Below, one piece after another: positions 11,201 to 23,600 of a stretch of DNA of 64,000 nt. Where the stretch lies: NCBI GenBank assembly GCA_013399855.1, contig VXAY01002200.1, forward strand, positions 401,879-465,878, in the 5' to 3' direction. The position numbers were made by a program, and so were the translations under genes. The notes under the pieces are model-generated. The model saw only the letters and a list, made by a program, of their open reading frames with translations. It made no database searches and had not been told where the DNA came from. Within the stretch, counting starts at the first letter, position 1. Every line of letters begins with the position of its first letter. The stretch is from Oxyruncus cristatus. Its lineage: Eukaryota > Chordata > Aves > Passeriformes > Cotingidae.

Positions 11201-12998
11201 CTTTCTAAAGAGGAATCTGTGCCCGACACACCAACACAGCTCTGAGTATCATTTGCCCAGCTCACCTTACACCAAAAAGTTTTCCTAACTTTCCCATCCC
11301 CTTCAATGCTGTTTTGCTGCATTATTTGGTTATGGGCATGAGTTGAACTGCAGGCATAGGGTAACTCCCTCTCTCCCCAGAGGAGCTCTACTGGCAGATT
11401 GAAGTGAGGTGCTGACCTTGGTTATTTTACCTGCTTTTTTTTTTTCTCCTGCAAAGCAACCACAACAGAAACCTCAAGCCAAATTGTCCTGAACTCTCCT
11501 GAGATTTCAGTCCAACATGGGTGCTATTTGAACTTCATGAAAGGAACATCTTAAATAGAAAGATTTGTGGTGGTGTGAAGCAGTAAAACTGATTTCAAAG
11601 CCTTAATGCACTAGCTCATCAGGAGAAACACAAGCATATTCGCTAACTCGTGGCATGCTGGCAGTTTCAAAGATGTTACCCATGGCCAAGATCAGCCTGT
11701 TATCCCAAATGCAAGCACTCATCCGCTGCTGTAGCAGGCAACTGCTCCAAATTTTATATTTATTCTCTGTTTCAGGGAAACAAGGACTTAAATAAAAAAA
11801 ACATTTTACATACAAGCAACAGAGACATCAAGAAACTAGAAGGTAGGACTGCTCTCTCCATAACCTCAGCTGTCTGGAAGTTGGGCACCTAATACAAGCT
11901 GTTTGGAAACTTTCCATGGTCCATGGAGGAACAAGTTGCTCCAAAAGCATTATTTGTTCTCCCTCTTCCCACAGAATTTAAGTGGAGTTTACATTTGAAA
12001 ACAGGTTTTTTGGACGTCACACCCAACTTCACCTGACTCCTAACCACAGCCATTCAGAAGCAGTGAAGTCCACCAAATACCAGCTCAAACTGGCACAGTC
12101 ATGCTGGTACATCTCCAAGCAGGTCAGCACTTTGGCTGCCAAGTCACACTTTTGGACATTTTTAGTCCAGCTGCATGACCTGTCCAAGGTCACATGGGAA
12201 GTATGTGGCAACACCACCACCAGGGTGTTTCACACTCAAGCTTGGGCTCTTCCCCCTTTTGAAAAACGAAACAGCTTTTAAAGCCCTCATTTGTGCTCTC
12301 AGAAAACCCACAAGAATTAATCTCAAGAAGCACCAAGTTCTTTATTTCTATTGGTTTTTTTTAGCACAACTGTTCAAGATACCTATGTGATATGGGACTT
12401 CCCAGCAGTCAGACACAAGGAATGCCCACTCTGCCCCCTCCCACCTGGTTCTGCTCAACTGCCCAGCAGCTCTGCCTGCACCAGCAGCACCATCACAGAA
12501 GGGCACATGGAAAGGGCTGCAGCTTCAGATGTTTATCAAAAATACCAAGCCATTTGGGAGTAATATAAAATAGTCAGAACCATCCAATTTATGTTTTTTG
12601 GGACTATGCCCAGATAGGAAATCTTCCCAGGAAAAGATAATTTGTAAAGCACTATCTGTACCGTAAGGTCTAATGAGTTAATCCCCATCACAATGTATAT
12701 CTGATGCCTTCCCACAGAAGAATGCAACCCAGCAAGGAGGTATTCCTGGCATGTCACTACACATGCTCAATTTGAAGGAACATCAGCTCTCCCTGTCATG
12801 ACTGCAAGGAAAGACAAGATGGAAAACCACCACCCATCTCATTCCAAGTCAGCAGCTCACAGCCTGTTTGCTTGGAGCAGTAATGGCAACCCTTTCCTCC
12901 ATGGCTGAGCTCCCTTTATTGCTGTTACGGACCTGTCAGGCCCTCTTTTTTTTCAGGAATCCAGCTGACAAATTCAGGCAAACACACCTGAATACAAG
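8241..12998. other. Unique non-coding sequence
   Basis: No gene or well-defined repeat is recognised over about 4.75 kb. The stretch 10400-11120 is AT-rich, with long open frames absent or short. The 94-codon frame at 10424-10708 is ATG-initiated but resembles no family I know. Short A and T runs occur (11438-11446, 12354-12362). Confidence 0.45.

Positions 12999-13041
<43 letters not shown>
12999..13041. repeat. Poly(A) homopolymer tract, 43 bp
   Basis: An uninterrupted run of about 43 A follows 'cacacctgaatacaag' and continues as 'caaaaaaagagaaaagc'. Antisense and sense frames across it (poly-Phe, poly-Lys) are artefacts. No upstream source gene or poly(A) signal is evident, unlike the tract at 2617-2660. 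Confidence 0.9.
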
Positions 13042-13042
<1 letters not shown>

Positions 13043-14301
13043 AAAAAAAGAGAAAAGCAAACCAAATACATGCAGCTGTTTGGTAGTTTGGACCATGTGT
13101 TTTCCTGTCCAATTTTTAAACCTCCTTTCCATGAAGGTATATTGGCACCATGCACCCACCAGCCCCATCAACATGGACTCCTGAAGCCTCTTGGTTCCAG
13201 CTTCCACGCCAACTTTTCTAAGGAGATACTGTTTTGATTGCAAGTTGCACTAAGGCAGCCAGTTATGACTCAGCCTTACAGTTAAGAAGCATTACTCCCA
13301 GAGCACTGGTATGTTAGCAGAATACACCCCAGGTTTAATAATTAGCCCACTTTGATCTCAATCCCCTTTACTCCACATTGCCTTTCAATACACAACTCCA
13401 CAATTCAGAAAATGAACACCGTTTTCTTCAGAAGGGTCAAATTCATTAAGGACAAATGTCTGCACAGGAACAACATCTATCTGAAGGAGACATCTCTGCT
13501 GGACACGCTGCAGATGTGTTCGCTGCCCACTGCCATCACTTGTTGTCCACAAGTGGCCCAGGAGACCTCTCCCTGCTTCCTCCCAAATCCTTCCACACCT
13601 ACCCCATCACAGCTGAGACCAACTACATAACAAGGGCCACAAGTTGTGGCCACACAGGACACACGGAAGGTTTTCCTTCCAAGCAAGGTGGTGCGGTGCT
13701 GAAAGGTGTCACCTGGAGAGTTCGGAACTTCTCCATCCCTGCAGGTGGTGGACACCATCCTTCTATACTGGTGGCATTAGGGACCTCTATGGTCCCCCCC
13801 CCCCTCGGCATTTTGTGGGCTCTCTCTTAGGTCCTGTTGTGTTGTAGGAGACACCAATGGCCTGGCTGCTCTCTGGGACTTACCTACCTTCCCCCTGAGC
13901 TTCACCCCCTGAGATTCACCCCTGCCAAGTCCTCATAGTAGACCATGACGATGTCCCTCAACTCCCCTAGTTACATCCTCAAGCTTCCCAGGAAACTCAG
14001 TGCACAGCCTGGGGAGACATCAAGGTCAGGGCAGCTCTCTGCATGGTGAGGAAGTCAAAGGCATGGGGGTGGGGGGTGGGCAGAGAAGACACTCAAGATA
14101 AAAATACAGACAGTACAAACCACCTCTGAGAGCAGCTTCTTTACGCATGTGAGTTAACCATCCATAGACACCGTTAACTCTAGGAGGAAGCACAGACAAA
14201 CAACCCATTGATGCAAAACCTAAAAAAAGAAACCAAAAACACCTGGTTCAACTAAATATATGCAGCCTGCTACTGGATGCCCTCCACGCACACAGGAGAC
14301 C
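13042..14301. other. Unique non-coding sequence
   Basis: No gene is recognised. It contains an 11-bp C run at 13794-13804, a G-rich run near 14065-14080 and a short perfect inverted repeat at 13635-13651. Overlapping frames at 13456-13847 occur on both strands and look like chance. Confidence 0.5.
13635..13651. repeat. Perfect 8-bp inverted repeat with 1-base centre
   Basis: GGCCACAA, a single G, then TTGTGGCC. It could be a protein-binding palindrome or simply chance. Nothing adjacent supports a function. Confidence 0.85.
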
Positions 14302-14345
14302 CACAGAATCACACAGTCACAGAATGGGTAAGGTTGGAAGGGACC
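14302..14345 (-). mobile_element. CR1 LINE tail, very short
   Basis: The sequence 'cacagaatcacacagtcac' followed by 'agaatgggtaaggttggaag' and 'ggacca' is the antisense of a CR1 3' terminus. Only about 45 bp are recognisable, and downstream sequence does not continue the element. The insertion was severely 5'-truncated or has decayed. Confidence 0.8.
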
Positions 14346-14941
14346 ACGCGGCCATACACACCGCGCAATCTGCAAAGGAGAGTGTACAGACCAGCACTGA
14401 GGCCGTGCTCTCTCCAGGCAGACATGTGTCACCACTGGTCGCTGGCTGGCCCAGAAAACACTGGGAGCTGCTGATGAGGAGCAGCTGAATCCTGAAAAGA
14501 AGAATGCAAGGAGCTGAGGGAAGACCAGACTGAATAATGTCACCATTCATTTTTTTTACAGATTTATAACAATGGCTCTGTGAGGATATAACACCTCAAA
14601 ACCTTTGATCAAACGCCTGACTGCCCACACAGGCAAGAATGGAGCCTGCAGAGAGCACGGGGCTGCCCAGCGTGCTGCTCTCTCCCCACCTCCCCATCCA
14701 GGCATCCTTGTACACACTCATCGCCCCATGAAGCCACTTTAAAGAAGCAAAAATGTCTGAAACAGGAGACAGCTCAAACAGATTTTTATCACCACATCCT
14801 GCACATATCAAGTGAAATCAGAAAGAGGGAGGTGCAGTCCACAAAATAAATAAGCAATTAACCCTCACAGTGAAAGAGTCGGCATCTTGGCTGGAGAGGG
14901 GCTGGGGAGGGGAGTGGCAGCTGAGGAAGAGCTCATTAATA
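14346..14941. other. Unique non-coding sequence
   Basis: No gene or repeat is recognised between the CR1 tail and the CpG-bearing pocket. Confidence 0.45.
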
Positions 14942-15190
14942 TCGTGAAGATTAGTGAAACTATGAATGAAATAAAGCAGGTCACACCGCGCCGCAGGAGA
15001 GCAGAGGTGAGAGGAGCCTGGTCATCTGTGGCTGCAGCTGCGATGGGACACATGTTAAGGTCCAAATCGCAGCAGAAAAAAAATAACTTCATTAAAAGCT
15101 CTGGTCGGGTGTAAGGCCCGGCTGGGTGTTTTTACACTCGCCTGCAGCAGAATCGGGGCAGAACAGGCAGAGCGACAGCACCGCACTCGG
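14942..15190. other. Small CpG-bearing pocket
   Basis: About 13 CpG dinucleotides fall in roughly 250 bp, including CCGCGCCGC near 14997-15002, against a mostly CpG-poor background. The left part is the AT-rich block 'cattaatatcgtgaagatta'. This is much smaller than a housekeeping CpG island. It could be a distal regulatory element or GC-biased unique sequence. The 75-codon frames on both strands here show no domain. Confidence 0.4.
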
Positions 15191-18100
15191 CATTGTCAGG
15201 CTGGACATGAAGGGTCCTGAATCCACAGCAGTCCTGAGATAAGGGATTGTCACCGCTTAAGCACCTCCCCCTTGAGCTGCAGCAACCGGTTGGATTCACG
15301 AACTCCTATTGCACCAAGCATGAGGAATAGCACAGCGTAAAAGCCCTTCCAGGTGGGTTTTAACTAAGCCGCCTAATGCGCTACCTGTTCGGGCAGCAGC
15401 TCAGCAGGCTCTGCTCAGCAGAGCTGCCTTCACCCTGCCTTCATCAAAGACGGTTTTCAGCTGCTATACACACACCTATACTTGGGATCAGCACTGATTT
15501 AGCTGGGCTACTTCGAAACCTGCAGGAAGCAGGGACCTCACAAGTGCCAAACAGAGGACTCAGCTCGCCACCCAGACAGCATCGACTTAGCCCACCCTTT
15601 CCTGCTGTGTATCTCCTGGCCTCTGGGCTTTGCCTCTTTGCAAGGTCCTCAGGTCTGACAAAGTTATCTTGTCCTGTTGGGCCGAATTGCTTTTTCTCAG
15701 GGTTGATCAATTTGTGCCATGCAAATTACGCAGGGTGGAGGTAAACCAAAAAAGGGGCATTCAGATGGTTCCTTTTATGTTTTACAGATCATTTGCATCC
15801 GTATTCTCTGCCCTTAGGGCAACTCTCAGTTGACTGAACACCTGCTTTTAGCTGCCGGGAAGCACATAACAAACCTCCTTCTCCACCCACCCCCAATTCA
15901 CACCCCTTCCAAGTATTCAACTGGTGTCACTGAGACTTGCAAAACCCACTTCACTTCAGGCAGGCTGCTCATTTTATCTTGGTCAAGATTGAAATGACCA
16001 TATTCTTCTGCTTGGCATGTCCCAGAATCCCAAAGCATCCCAGCCAACCAAACTGAAGGAAAGCAGAGAGCCTCACACCAGATCATGGGCTTGGTGGCTT
16101 CACATCTCTGAGCCCCGAATGTTCTTGCTGACATCCAAGGTATCAGCTCAGCACAAAGATTCTTAAAAAAAGGAGCGATGGAGAAAGAAAGCCAGATGGA
16201 GTGAACTTTAGTGTGGAAAAGCCAGACAGACATCCAGCAGCCAAGTAAAAATGAGGCTCTTCCCTGGGAACCACTGATAATGCAAAAAGCATCCACCCTG
16301 CCTAGACACAGCCCTGGGATCTCCTGTTACATTGCTCATCCTTAACATTAATTCTCACTGCAACTCCAAAGAATCAGTTTGTTCCTGTGACGCCTTAGAA
16401 TCCATATTTGCTATAAATCTCAAGAATTTGCTCTCTGGACAGAGAATTTAGGCACAGCCTGAGAGCAAAGAGACCACCAGCAGAAGCAAGCATCAAACCC
16501 AAGGGCACCATGAGTCTCTGCAACATCTTCTGGTCCCCAAAGAGGACAGATGGAAGGTACAACATGCATTCGTCCCCCACGTACACTTGTCTGGGACTCA
16601 GTAAAGGGCAGTAACCACACAATTTCACTGCCACAGTGTTTCCCTTGCTATAAAAGGAGAAATTCCTCTCTCCAGGGCAATGAAAATACTCCAATGACTA
16701 GTAATACATAAAAGCTAACAGTAAATTTCAGAAGAAACTCTAAATATATGAGAACAACACACACACACATTCCCTTTGCCCACTTAAAATTTAACGAAAG
16801 AGATGTACTACAGTAAATTATATTTCTTCCTTGACTTAAAGTGACAATCCTGACAATGGACCATCCACATCAATCCCTCTCTCTGAACAGGCTGCCCTCT
16901 GAAAACATATTGAGGGCATCAGCAGAAGCAAAAGCATATCTAAAATCTTCCAGAGTTGCCTCTCCTTACGTACAGCAGCTTGTACCTCTAAATTTCAATG
17001 AGTGTGAATATTTATTCTCACTGTAGTACGAACTAGCCAGTGCAGGATGAGCACTCTGCAAACACAATCAGAAAATAATGTTTCCATCCCTCAAAAAACC
17101 AGGAGGTGAGGCAGAAGGAGGTGTCCCAGCAAAGGCAGCTAGGTGGGTATCTGTGGGGAGACTTCCCATGGTTGGAAGATGCAGTGATGTGCACAAAAGC
17201 TCTGCAGGGAGCTTCTAATCAAGAGAAGACCTGACATGCAGGTCCTGGTTCTTCACCGTACACCACCTGTGGGCTGCTGCACCTTAGTTGAGTTACCAGG
17301 ATGTGGATGCTCCGACTACATACAGATGTCAGGCTCCCACAGGGAGATGGCAAGTATCATTCCAAACCTTCCTGTGGCTGAAAAGCCACACGCCACATCA
17401 CTCAAAAATGCAGAGACCAGAGCAGCTCCAGGGCTGGTTCCCAGGAGGTTCTAATGCAGCCCAAGCAGCCTCACTGGGTCTTAGTGCAGCAGCCCCTGGG
17501 GCTGGAATCATTTCCTGAGGCTGGCATCATCTTTCTGGTTCCCACTGGGACTGCAACAGCCAGTGTGAGATGACCCAGTTGGACTGAAACCTCCTCGGCA
17601 ATCATACCGTATCCTTCAGGAATGTACTTATGCTGCCAGTCAGGGTGTATAAATGCCGAGAGCAGGCTCAGACAAGTGGCTCACAGACTCAAGCTGTGTC
17701 CAAACCTTGAAGAAAATTTAAGGGCAGCTTAGGAGAGGCCAAGCTTTTATGCAGTGGGTTTTGACACCCCAAGCAAGCACCTTGAACTCCAGTCCTCCCA
17801 CACAGGGTACAGACATTACACATGTCTTGCAGACCCTATATCCAAACAAGCTGTCTCAGCTATGCTGACAGTGCAGAGAAACAGGTACTGTAGGGAATGA
17901 TTCATCCCATTCCTGACCCTACAGCAGATCAGGGTCAGGAGCTTCCTGAAAATATCCATTTCCCTCCAGCAACTGTAAAAGGAGGCTGGAGGGGGACTGG
18001 ATCAATAGTGGGTAATGGCAGCAGGGCTCTCTAAGTCTAGAGGGGCAAAGTCCCCTGCTGTGAAGCCCAAATACAGCCAGAAACAAGGTCTGTGTGATGC

Positions 18101-18537
18101 ACAGACCTCAACATATTCCAGACAGTCTCCAGCCCTTCTGAGACTCCCAAGCACATAAGCAGTCTGCAATCCTCCCATCTGCCCTGAAGAGGCAAAATAC
18201 AGGGAAACCTGTACCAGAAATTAAGTCTGGAGGATCAACAACAGAGGTCTCACCCAAAGGGTGCAGGGAAGATCAGGAGGGCTTGTATCTCCAGGTTTAT
18301 GAGCGCTGAAAGACATCACCACTCACCTCATTTCCCAGGAAACCCTGGCAGGATCCGACCTCCCTTCCACTCACTCCTCCTTTCTCCTTTTTGAAGTCAG
18401 TCGAGACCTATATGACATTGAAACAAAAGAAATGTCAGCAAGCCCAACTTTGTCCCTTCCCTCCAGCCAAAAAGCTTCAACTTTCTTAGTTTTTCAATAT
18501 GAGGCTGCACTGGAAAGCAATTACATACAAATTTCAG
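15191..18537. other. Unique non-coding sequence
   Basis: No gene or repeat is recognised in this 3.3 kb. A minus-strand open frame at 16395-16694 (99 codons, TTG-initiated) is the most protein-like of several, but no family is recognised. A short (AC)n run lies near 16757-16769. Confidence 0.45.
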
Positions 18538-18694
18538 CTTATATATCTATTTAAATATTTATATATCTATTTAATATATATTAGCTTTATATATATATCA
18601 TTTATATTTTATGTTACATACCATTTTTATATGTGAATTTAATTTATATGTTTATATTTAATTTTATATATTTTATATATATATATATATATTG
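18538..18694. repeat. AT-rich low-complexity block
   Basis: The block consists almost wholly of A and T, with (TA)n stretches such as the 22-bp TA run at about 18672-18693. It ends abruptly at 'gccgctgc'. It is likely a simple-repeat expansion and has no coding content. Confidence 0.9.
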
Positions 18695-20440
18695 CCGCTG
18701 CAAAACGACAGGCATCAGTGGTGGAGCCCTACAGCCTATCCCATGCTGGACACCCATGATGACTCAGCAATGTGACATCAAAACGAGCATGATGAGGTTC
18801 TCCTGAGATTTCAACCATCAGCTCTAAAGCAATCCCTTAAATACTCCTAAGGAGCAATGAGAGGAAACACAGCCAGGAGTGCCAGGGAGCCTGGGATGAT
18901 GAAGAAATGTCCTTGTGGTGCATGCCTGGGGCTAGCCCAAAGCTATGAGGAAAAGGGATGGAGGCAGTGGACTCCTGCTCCATTACCCAGGGCATCCTGC
19001 CGTCATCATGGAGAGGACATGGGCTTTTCCTCGTGGTGACCTCCAGCCATTGCTGACACCCCACAGTACAGCCCGAGGATCACACAGGACAGCCAGACGG
19101 ACATCGGGCTGTTGTTCAGGTCCCCAGCACTCTGCTGGGTGGTGGGCCTTGCACACTGTTTTCTCCCACCATCTAGGTCCCCATTTTCTTCTCAGGCCCC
19201 AGAGCCCTCATCGGTACAGCCATAAATCACACATCCATATATCCCACAGCGTGCTGGCCCTATGAGCTTGAGGCAGAGCAGGGAAGGGGACCTTCATTAC
19301 TATCAGAATCGCCTCATCACTCAGCCCACTTAACCCAGCCACATTTGCACTGCTAAATTTGGGAGAGTATGAGAAGCATTCCCTCATAACAGGAGGTGGG
19401 GGAGGGACAAGCAGGCTACTGGCCTCCTTTAACTCCTGCCAAGTACTCTGAATTCAAAGTCCATGTCAGGGAAGCCACCCCAAGCTGCACAGCAATGGCC
19501 CAGTCCCAGCAACCTAGAGATCTGTCACCTTAACCCTTTCGAGTTGGCATCTGAGCTTGCCTATTTCAAGAAGATGATTCAGACAGGCTTTAGGAAACAG
19601 CTCCCACTGAAATAACGGGTTTCCAGGAGGTATTAGGGGAGAATTCTGAATACCTCCATGCATGAAAGGAGGGGCTCAACTTCAGACAGCCGAGTTTGAA
19701 GACCCTGCCCTGAAGGAATGCAGTGCTCAGCCTGGTACCTGCTAGCAGCATTCCTTACCTTCAAACTGATTTAAGAAGCTGTGAATGACTATTTTTGAGT
19801 GCAAAACAGATGAACTATTGATGAACTATGTCAGGAAAGACAGCATCAATACCTGCAGCAAGAAGGGGTCACCACCCCTGTCAGCACCTAGAAGCATTAC
19901 CGTGACCTGCGGCACAGGACCTAAAAACAGTTATCACCAGGCTTCGTTTCTGAGATTGTAGAAGCAAATTAAACCTCTCTCCTTGTTGCTGGCAGGTACA
20001 GGAAGGAAATGCATGTTACAGAAACCTTTCTGGGCCTGCTTTTCATAAACACCATCAGCACCTGCACCCTCCTGCAGATGCCCAAAGAAATCTGCCCCTG
20101 GTAACCCAGCCCATGGAACATCTTGGGTGGGGGGGCAGGGGGCACGGGGGTGTTGCTGACCACACCCAACAAATAAACACGTTCATTAAACCCAGAAGGT
20201 GCCAAGTGTGGTGGAGTACGTGGTGAGCCTGAATCTTCCCCAGCACCCACACTGAGGCATTCGAGGGAGCTTTTGAGGAATCCAGGCATGAGCCCGAGTT
20301 AAACGGCCATGCAGCTACTGCTGCTCCCCTGAGACCTTTCCCAAGCAATTCACACGCACACACACACAAAAAAAAAAACCTAGGCTTGTTTTCAGTAAAA
20401 GTGGGCATCAAACGTTCTGACATCAAGAAGGATGATTAAA
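18695..20440. other. Unique non-coding sequence
   Basis: No gene or repeat is recognised. A short CA run followed by a 12-bp A run lies near 20353-20380. Frames on both strands around 19969-20426 have no recognisable domain. Confidence 0.45.
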
Positions 20441-20640
20441 GACAGCTGAGTTGCAGGAAAGATTAAAAGAACTAAATATGCCCAACCTGGCTAAGCAATG
20501 AGTAAGAGGAGACGTGATAAAAGACTCCAGGCATCTGAATGAAGGGAGTGGCGTGGCATTAAAGGACTGCATAAAATATCTTTCTGAGAAATGGATCCAT
20601 CAACGATCTCTCAAGAGATAAGGTACAGGCCTAATTTTTT
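20441..20640 (+). mobile_element. Decayed CR1-type LINE fragment (probable)
   Basis: The order of short blocks follows the sense strand of CR1-like ORF2 near its 3' end: 'gaaagattaaaagaactaaa', 'cccaacctggctaag', 'gaggagacgtgataaaagac', then 'catctgaatgaaggg'. These resemble the widespread 'lfslekrrlrgDlI' region of CR1 proteins at DNA level, but with heavy decay and no open frame. Boundaries are approximate. An unrelated origin cannot be excluded without a profile search. Confidence 0.45.
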
Positions 20641-23600
20641 AGGCATTTATAAAACCGGTCGCCAGAACTGAGGTTTTTGAGGAGAAATCCACATTGCCCC
20701 GAGGGGAGCATGCACCAAAGCTTTTCATCTCCAGCACAGGGTGCTGTGAGCAAGTCCACGAGGGAGTACAGGAAACTTGGAAAGGGGCAAGTGTTTCATA
20801 CCACCTCACCCAAGATATAAATATGCTTTTTCACTCTAAAATAATAAAAAAAAAATATATATTTGATTTTCACTCCTTATTTTTAATTCAGCAGCCCTAA
20901 TCCATGGATAGAGCCGAGCAGTGGTGCTCCTGGCGACTGCCACCCTTGCAGCTCTCTGGACAAAGACAGACCCAGCACACACATGGGCAAGGTGACAAAA
21001 TCCTTGGAAGTTTTTCAATATCTGGCTCTGCTGAGATGATACCCCTCAGTGAAAGTACCTTCTGACCCTCTGAAACGCAGGGACCTGATGCACTTTATAA
21101 AAGATCAGAAGTGATCCCTAAGGCCTGAGAAAACCACCCAGGAGGAGAGATAAACCTGTTATGTGGGCTTTGCCCCAAAAAGCCATGTAAGGCACATACC
21201 TACCTAAATACCAACTCTTTGAAGCCAAAGCAGTGGATTCTGTGTAATTTCACATGATGTCCAGCCACGTGAGGGCCTCCTGAACATCAGCACAGACAGA
21301 GGGGTGCACCCAAGGGAAGGAGCTTCACCTGGCCAAAACTATTTACTGAATACAGACATATGCACGGTGAGGTTTCTACCAGCATTAGCCTATCAGTTCA
21401 TCTGATGTGCCTGGGGGTTGCAATTAACCCCCCAATGTTCTTTCAGGTGCTTCTGCCTCGATATTGTTGATGCAACTCAGCCACCTGTTATGATTTACAA
21501 AGCTCAGTGGTATCCCAGATTTGGGTGCCTGGGAGACTCCTTCATCCTCAGCTGGGAAAAGCCAGCTGTCAATGGTTTAATTGCAAATCACAGTTAAATT
21601 CACACAACGGCCATGTATACTGTCCCAGCTGTCCCTGGCTCCCCTGAGCTGCTGAGCCTTCTAAGAGGAAACTAGGTAGGAAAAAACCACAAAAGGTGAG
21701 CAATTTTCTTCTAATTAATTCCCTAAACCAGTTCAGTGGGGCTCAGGCAAGTACTAGAAATCTTTCCCCTTTTGGCATGAGCGAGATCAGCCAAACTGCA
21801 ACACATGATCTCAGTCCAAGGCAACCTTTGTTTCCAAGTCCAAGAGCGGATCTTTTTCATTTTATTTTTTCCCCTTTCCCACAGTAACCTCTGAATTCCG
21901 TGACTCCCTTTCTCCATAGGAACAGGAGATCCACAGTTAACTGACCAGTGAGTTTTATTGCATAGTTGAAACAGGATGGTCACAGAGGATTTTATTGTAT
22001 CTTTTTTTAATAAGTGGAGCATTTTAGTAGGCAGTGAATCTTCTTGCTTTATGCTTGCTTGTCTCTTTGGGAGGCTGAAGTACAAAACCAGGCTGCCAGG
22101 TTCATTTTATATATTGAAAGAGACATGATTTTGCTCTACCCAATTACAAAAAGACAACATAAAAAGACCTGTTCAAAGTGGAGGAAAGTGTGTTCTTACA
22201 GTTTAGGATGAAAAGGGAAAATTAAAACTTCTAAAATTGATTATTATACCGTCTATCAAATCTTCCTCTTTCCATAGAATCAGCTCCTTCCATCACTTCA
22301 GCAACACTGATGCTGGAGATTACCTGGCTCAGGGTATCACTGTCACAAAGAATTAAAGGTTTGCAGGTTGTATTTGGCCAACTCCCTCCCTTTCTTTTGA
22401 TGGTAATTCTGGGTATCCCTGCTCAGGCAGTTTTACTCTGCTCTCATAACCCATTCAGACTGAGAGCCAGACCTGGCAGCCCTCACAGGTAGTGAGGCGG
22501 GAGGGCACAGCCCCTCTCTGACCCTCAACTCATCCTTCCGGGAATGATTTTGGGGATCTCAAGAAAGAAATGTAAAATTTTGACTCGTGCAATTCCCACT
22601 ACAGGGAGTAAAGGTTATTTTTTTCCCCATTCAGGTAGTTAAGGAGAAACAACTCTCTCAAAAACACAGAATAGTTTCTACTACTCAGAACAGTGGGTTG
22701 GGATAATTCATGTGTAAAAAAAAAAAAAAAAATTAATAATGGAGAGAGCTCCCTCAAGGATGAGCCCCAGGAGGGAGGTGTGTGCTGGGAAGCAGCCAGT
22801 TCCTTGTGTCCTTCCCAAGAAATGCATTTTCTCATCCTGACACACGCATTTTGGTACATCCACTCCCACTCAGCAGAACCTTTGCCGGCACCCCTTTTCC
22901 CTGGATATTTTACAAATGCTTATAGAAAGCCTCCCATTCTCACATGACAATAACAGCTATTCTATTTTCGCTTCAGATTTGAAAAAGGTGCCAGAGACAA
23001 ATGAGCGTGTTTCAGGTTTCAGGATGACGGGCACCTCTGCTGGCAGCCACGCTTCTGCTGCAGGATAGGGGATACACTTGCCCCGTGCACTAAGCTCTTG
23101 GGGAGGGAATGAGGCAGGATATAAGTGCCTGGACTGCTGCTGGTAGTCTGGAAAGAGTTACTGCTGGGCTCAGAGGATTTCTGCCTTTCCAACAAGCTGG
23201 CCGGGTGAAGAATGCAAGTGACGAAGCAGCATCCTGCAGGGAATGAGGGGAAAGCATTAAAAATAAAAGAAAAAAGTTACAGAACTCCACCTCTTTGGCT
23301 GAGGTTCAGGATGACTACACTTTTACTGTAAGTGTTTGGTAACTCAGAGTCACATAACCCTCTCTGCCCACTTGGGGCCACGGGATGCAGATTACAAGCT
23401 ACAAGAAATGCTTCACACACACACGCCTGGCTGAATCTCTGTCCAAGGGAGACAAAAAACCTTTAACAAATTAAGCTGCGTTTCCTATTTAAGTAGAGCC
23501 TGATCGCTATTTATTTAACAATTTTAAAGTGTTATTTTAGCCTTCCTGGTTTGCGTGTGTTGAGAGACTATTCCTGGGACAGGAGCCAAAGTTGCTTAGA

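Noticed and set aside
12868..13243. Frames with long poly-Lys or poly-Phe tracts
   Set aside because: They are translations of the 43-bp poly(A) tract on either strand.
16395..16694. 99-codon minus-strand frame with a hydrophobic segment (LMLASAGGLFALRLCL)
   Set aside because: It starts at TTG, matches no family I recognise, and has an overlapping frame in another register. Length is within chance expectation.
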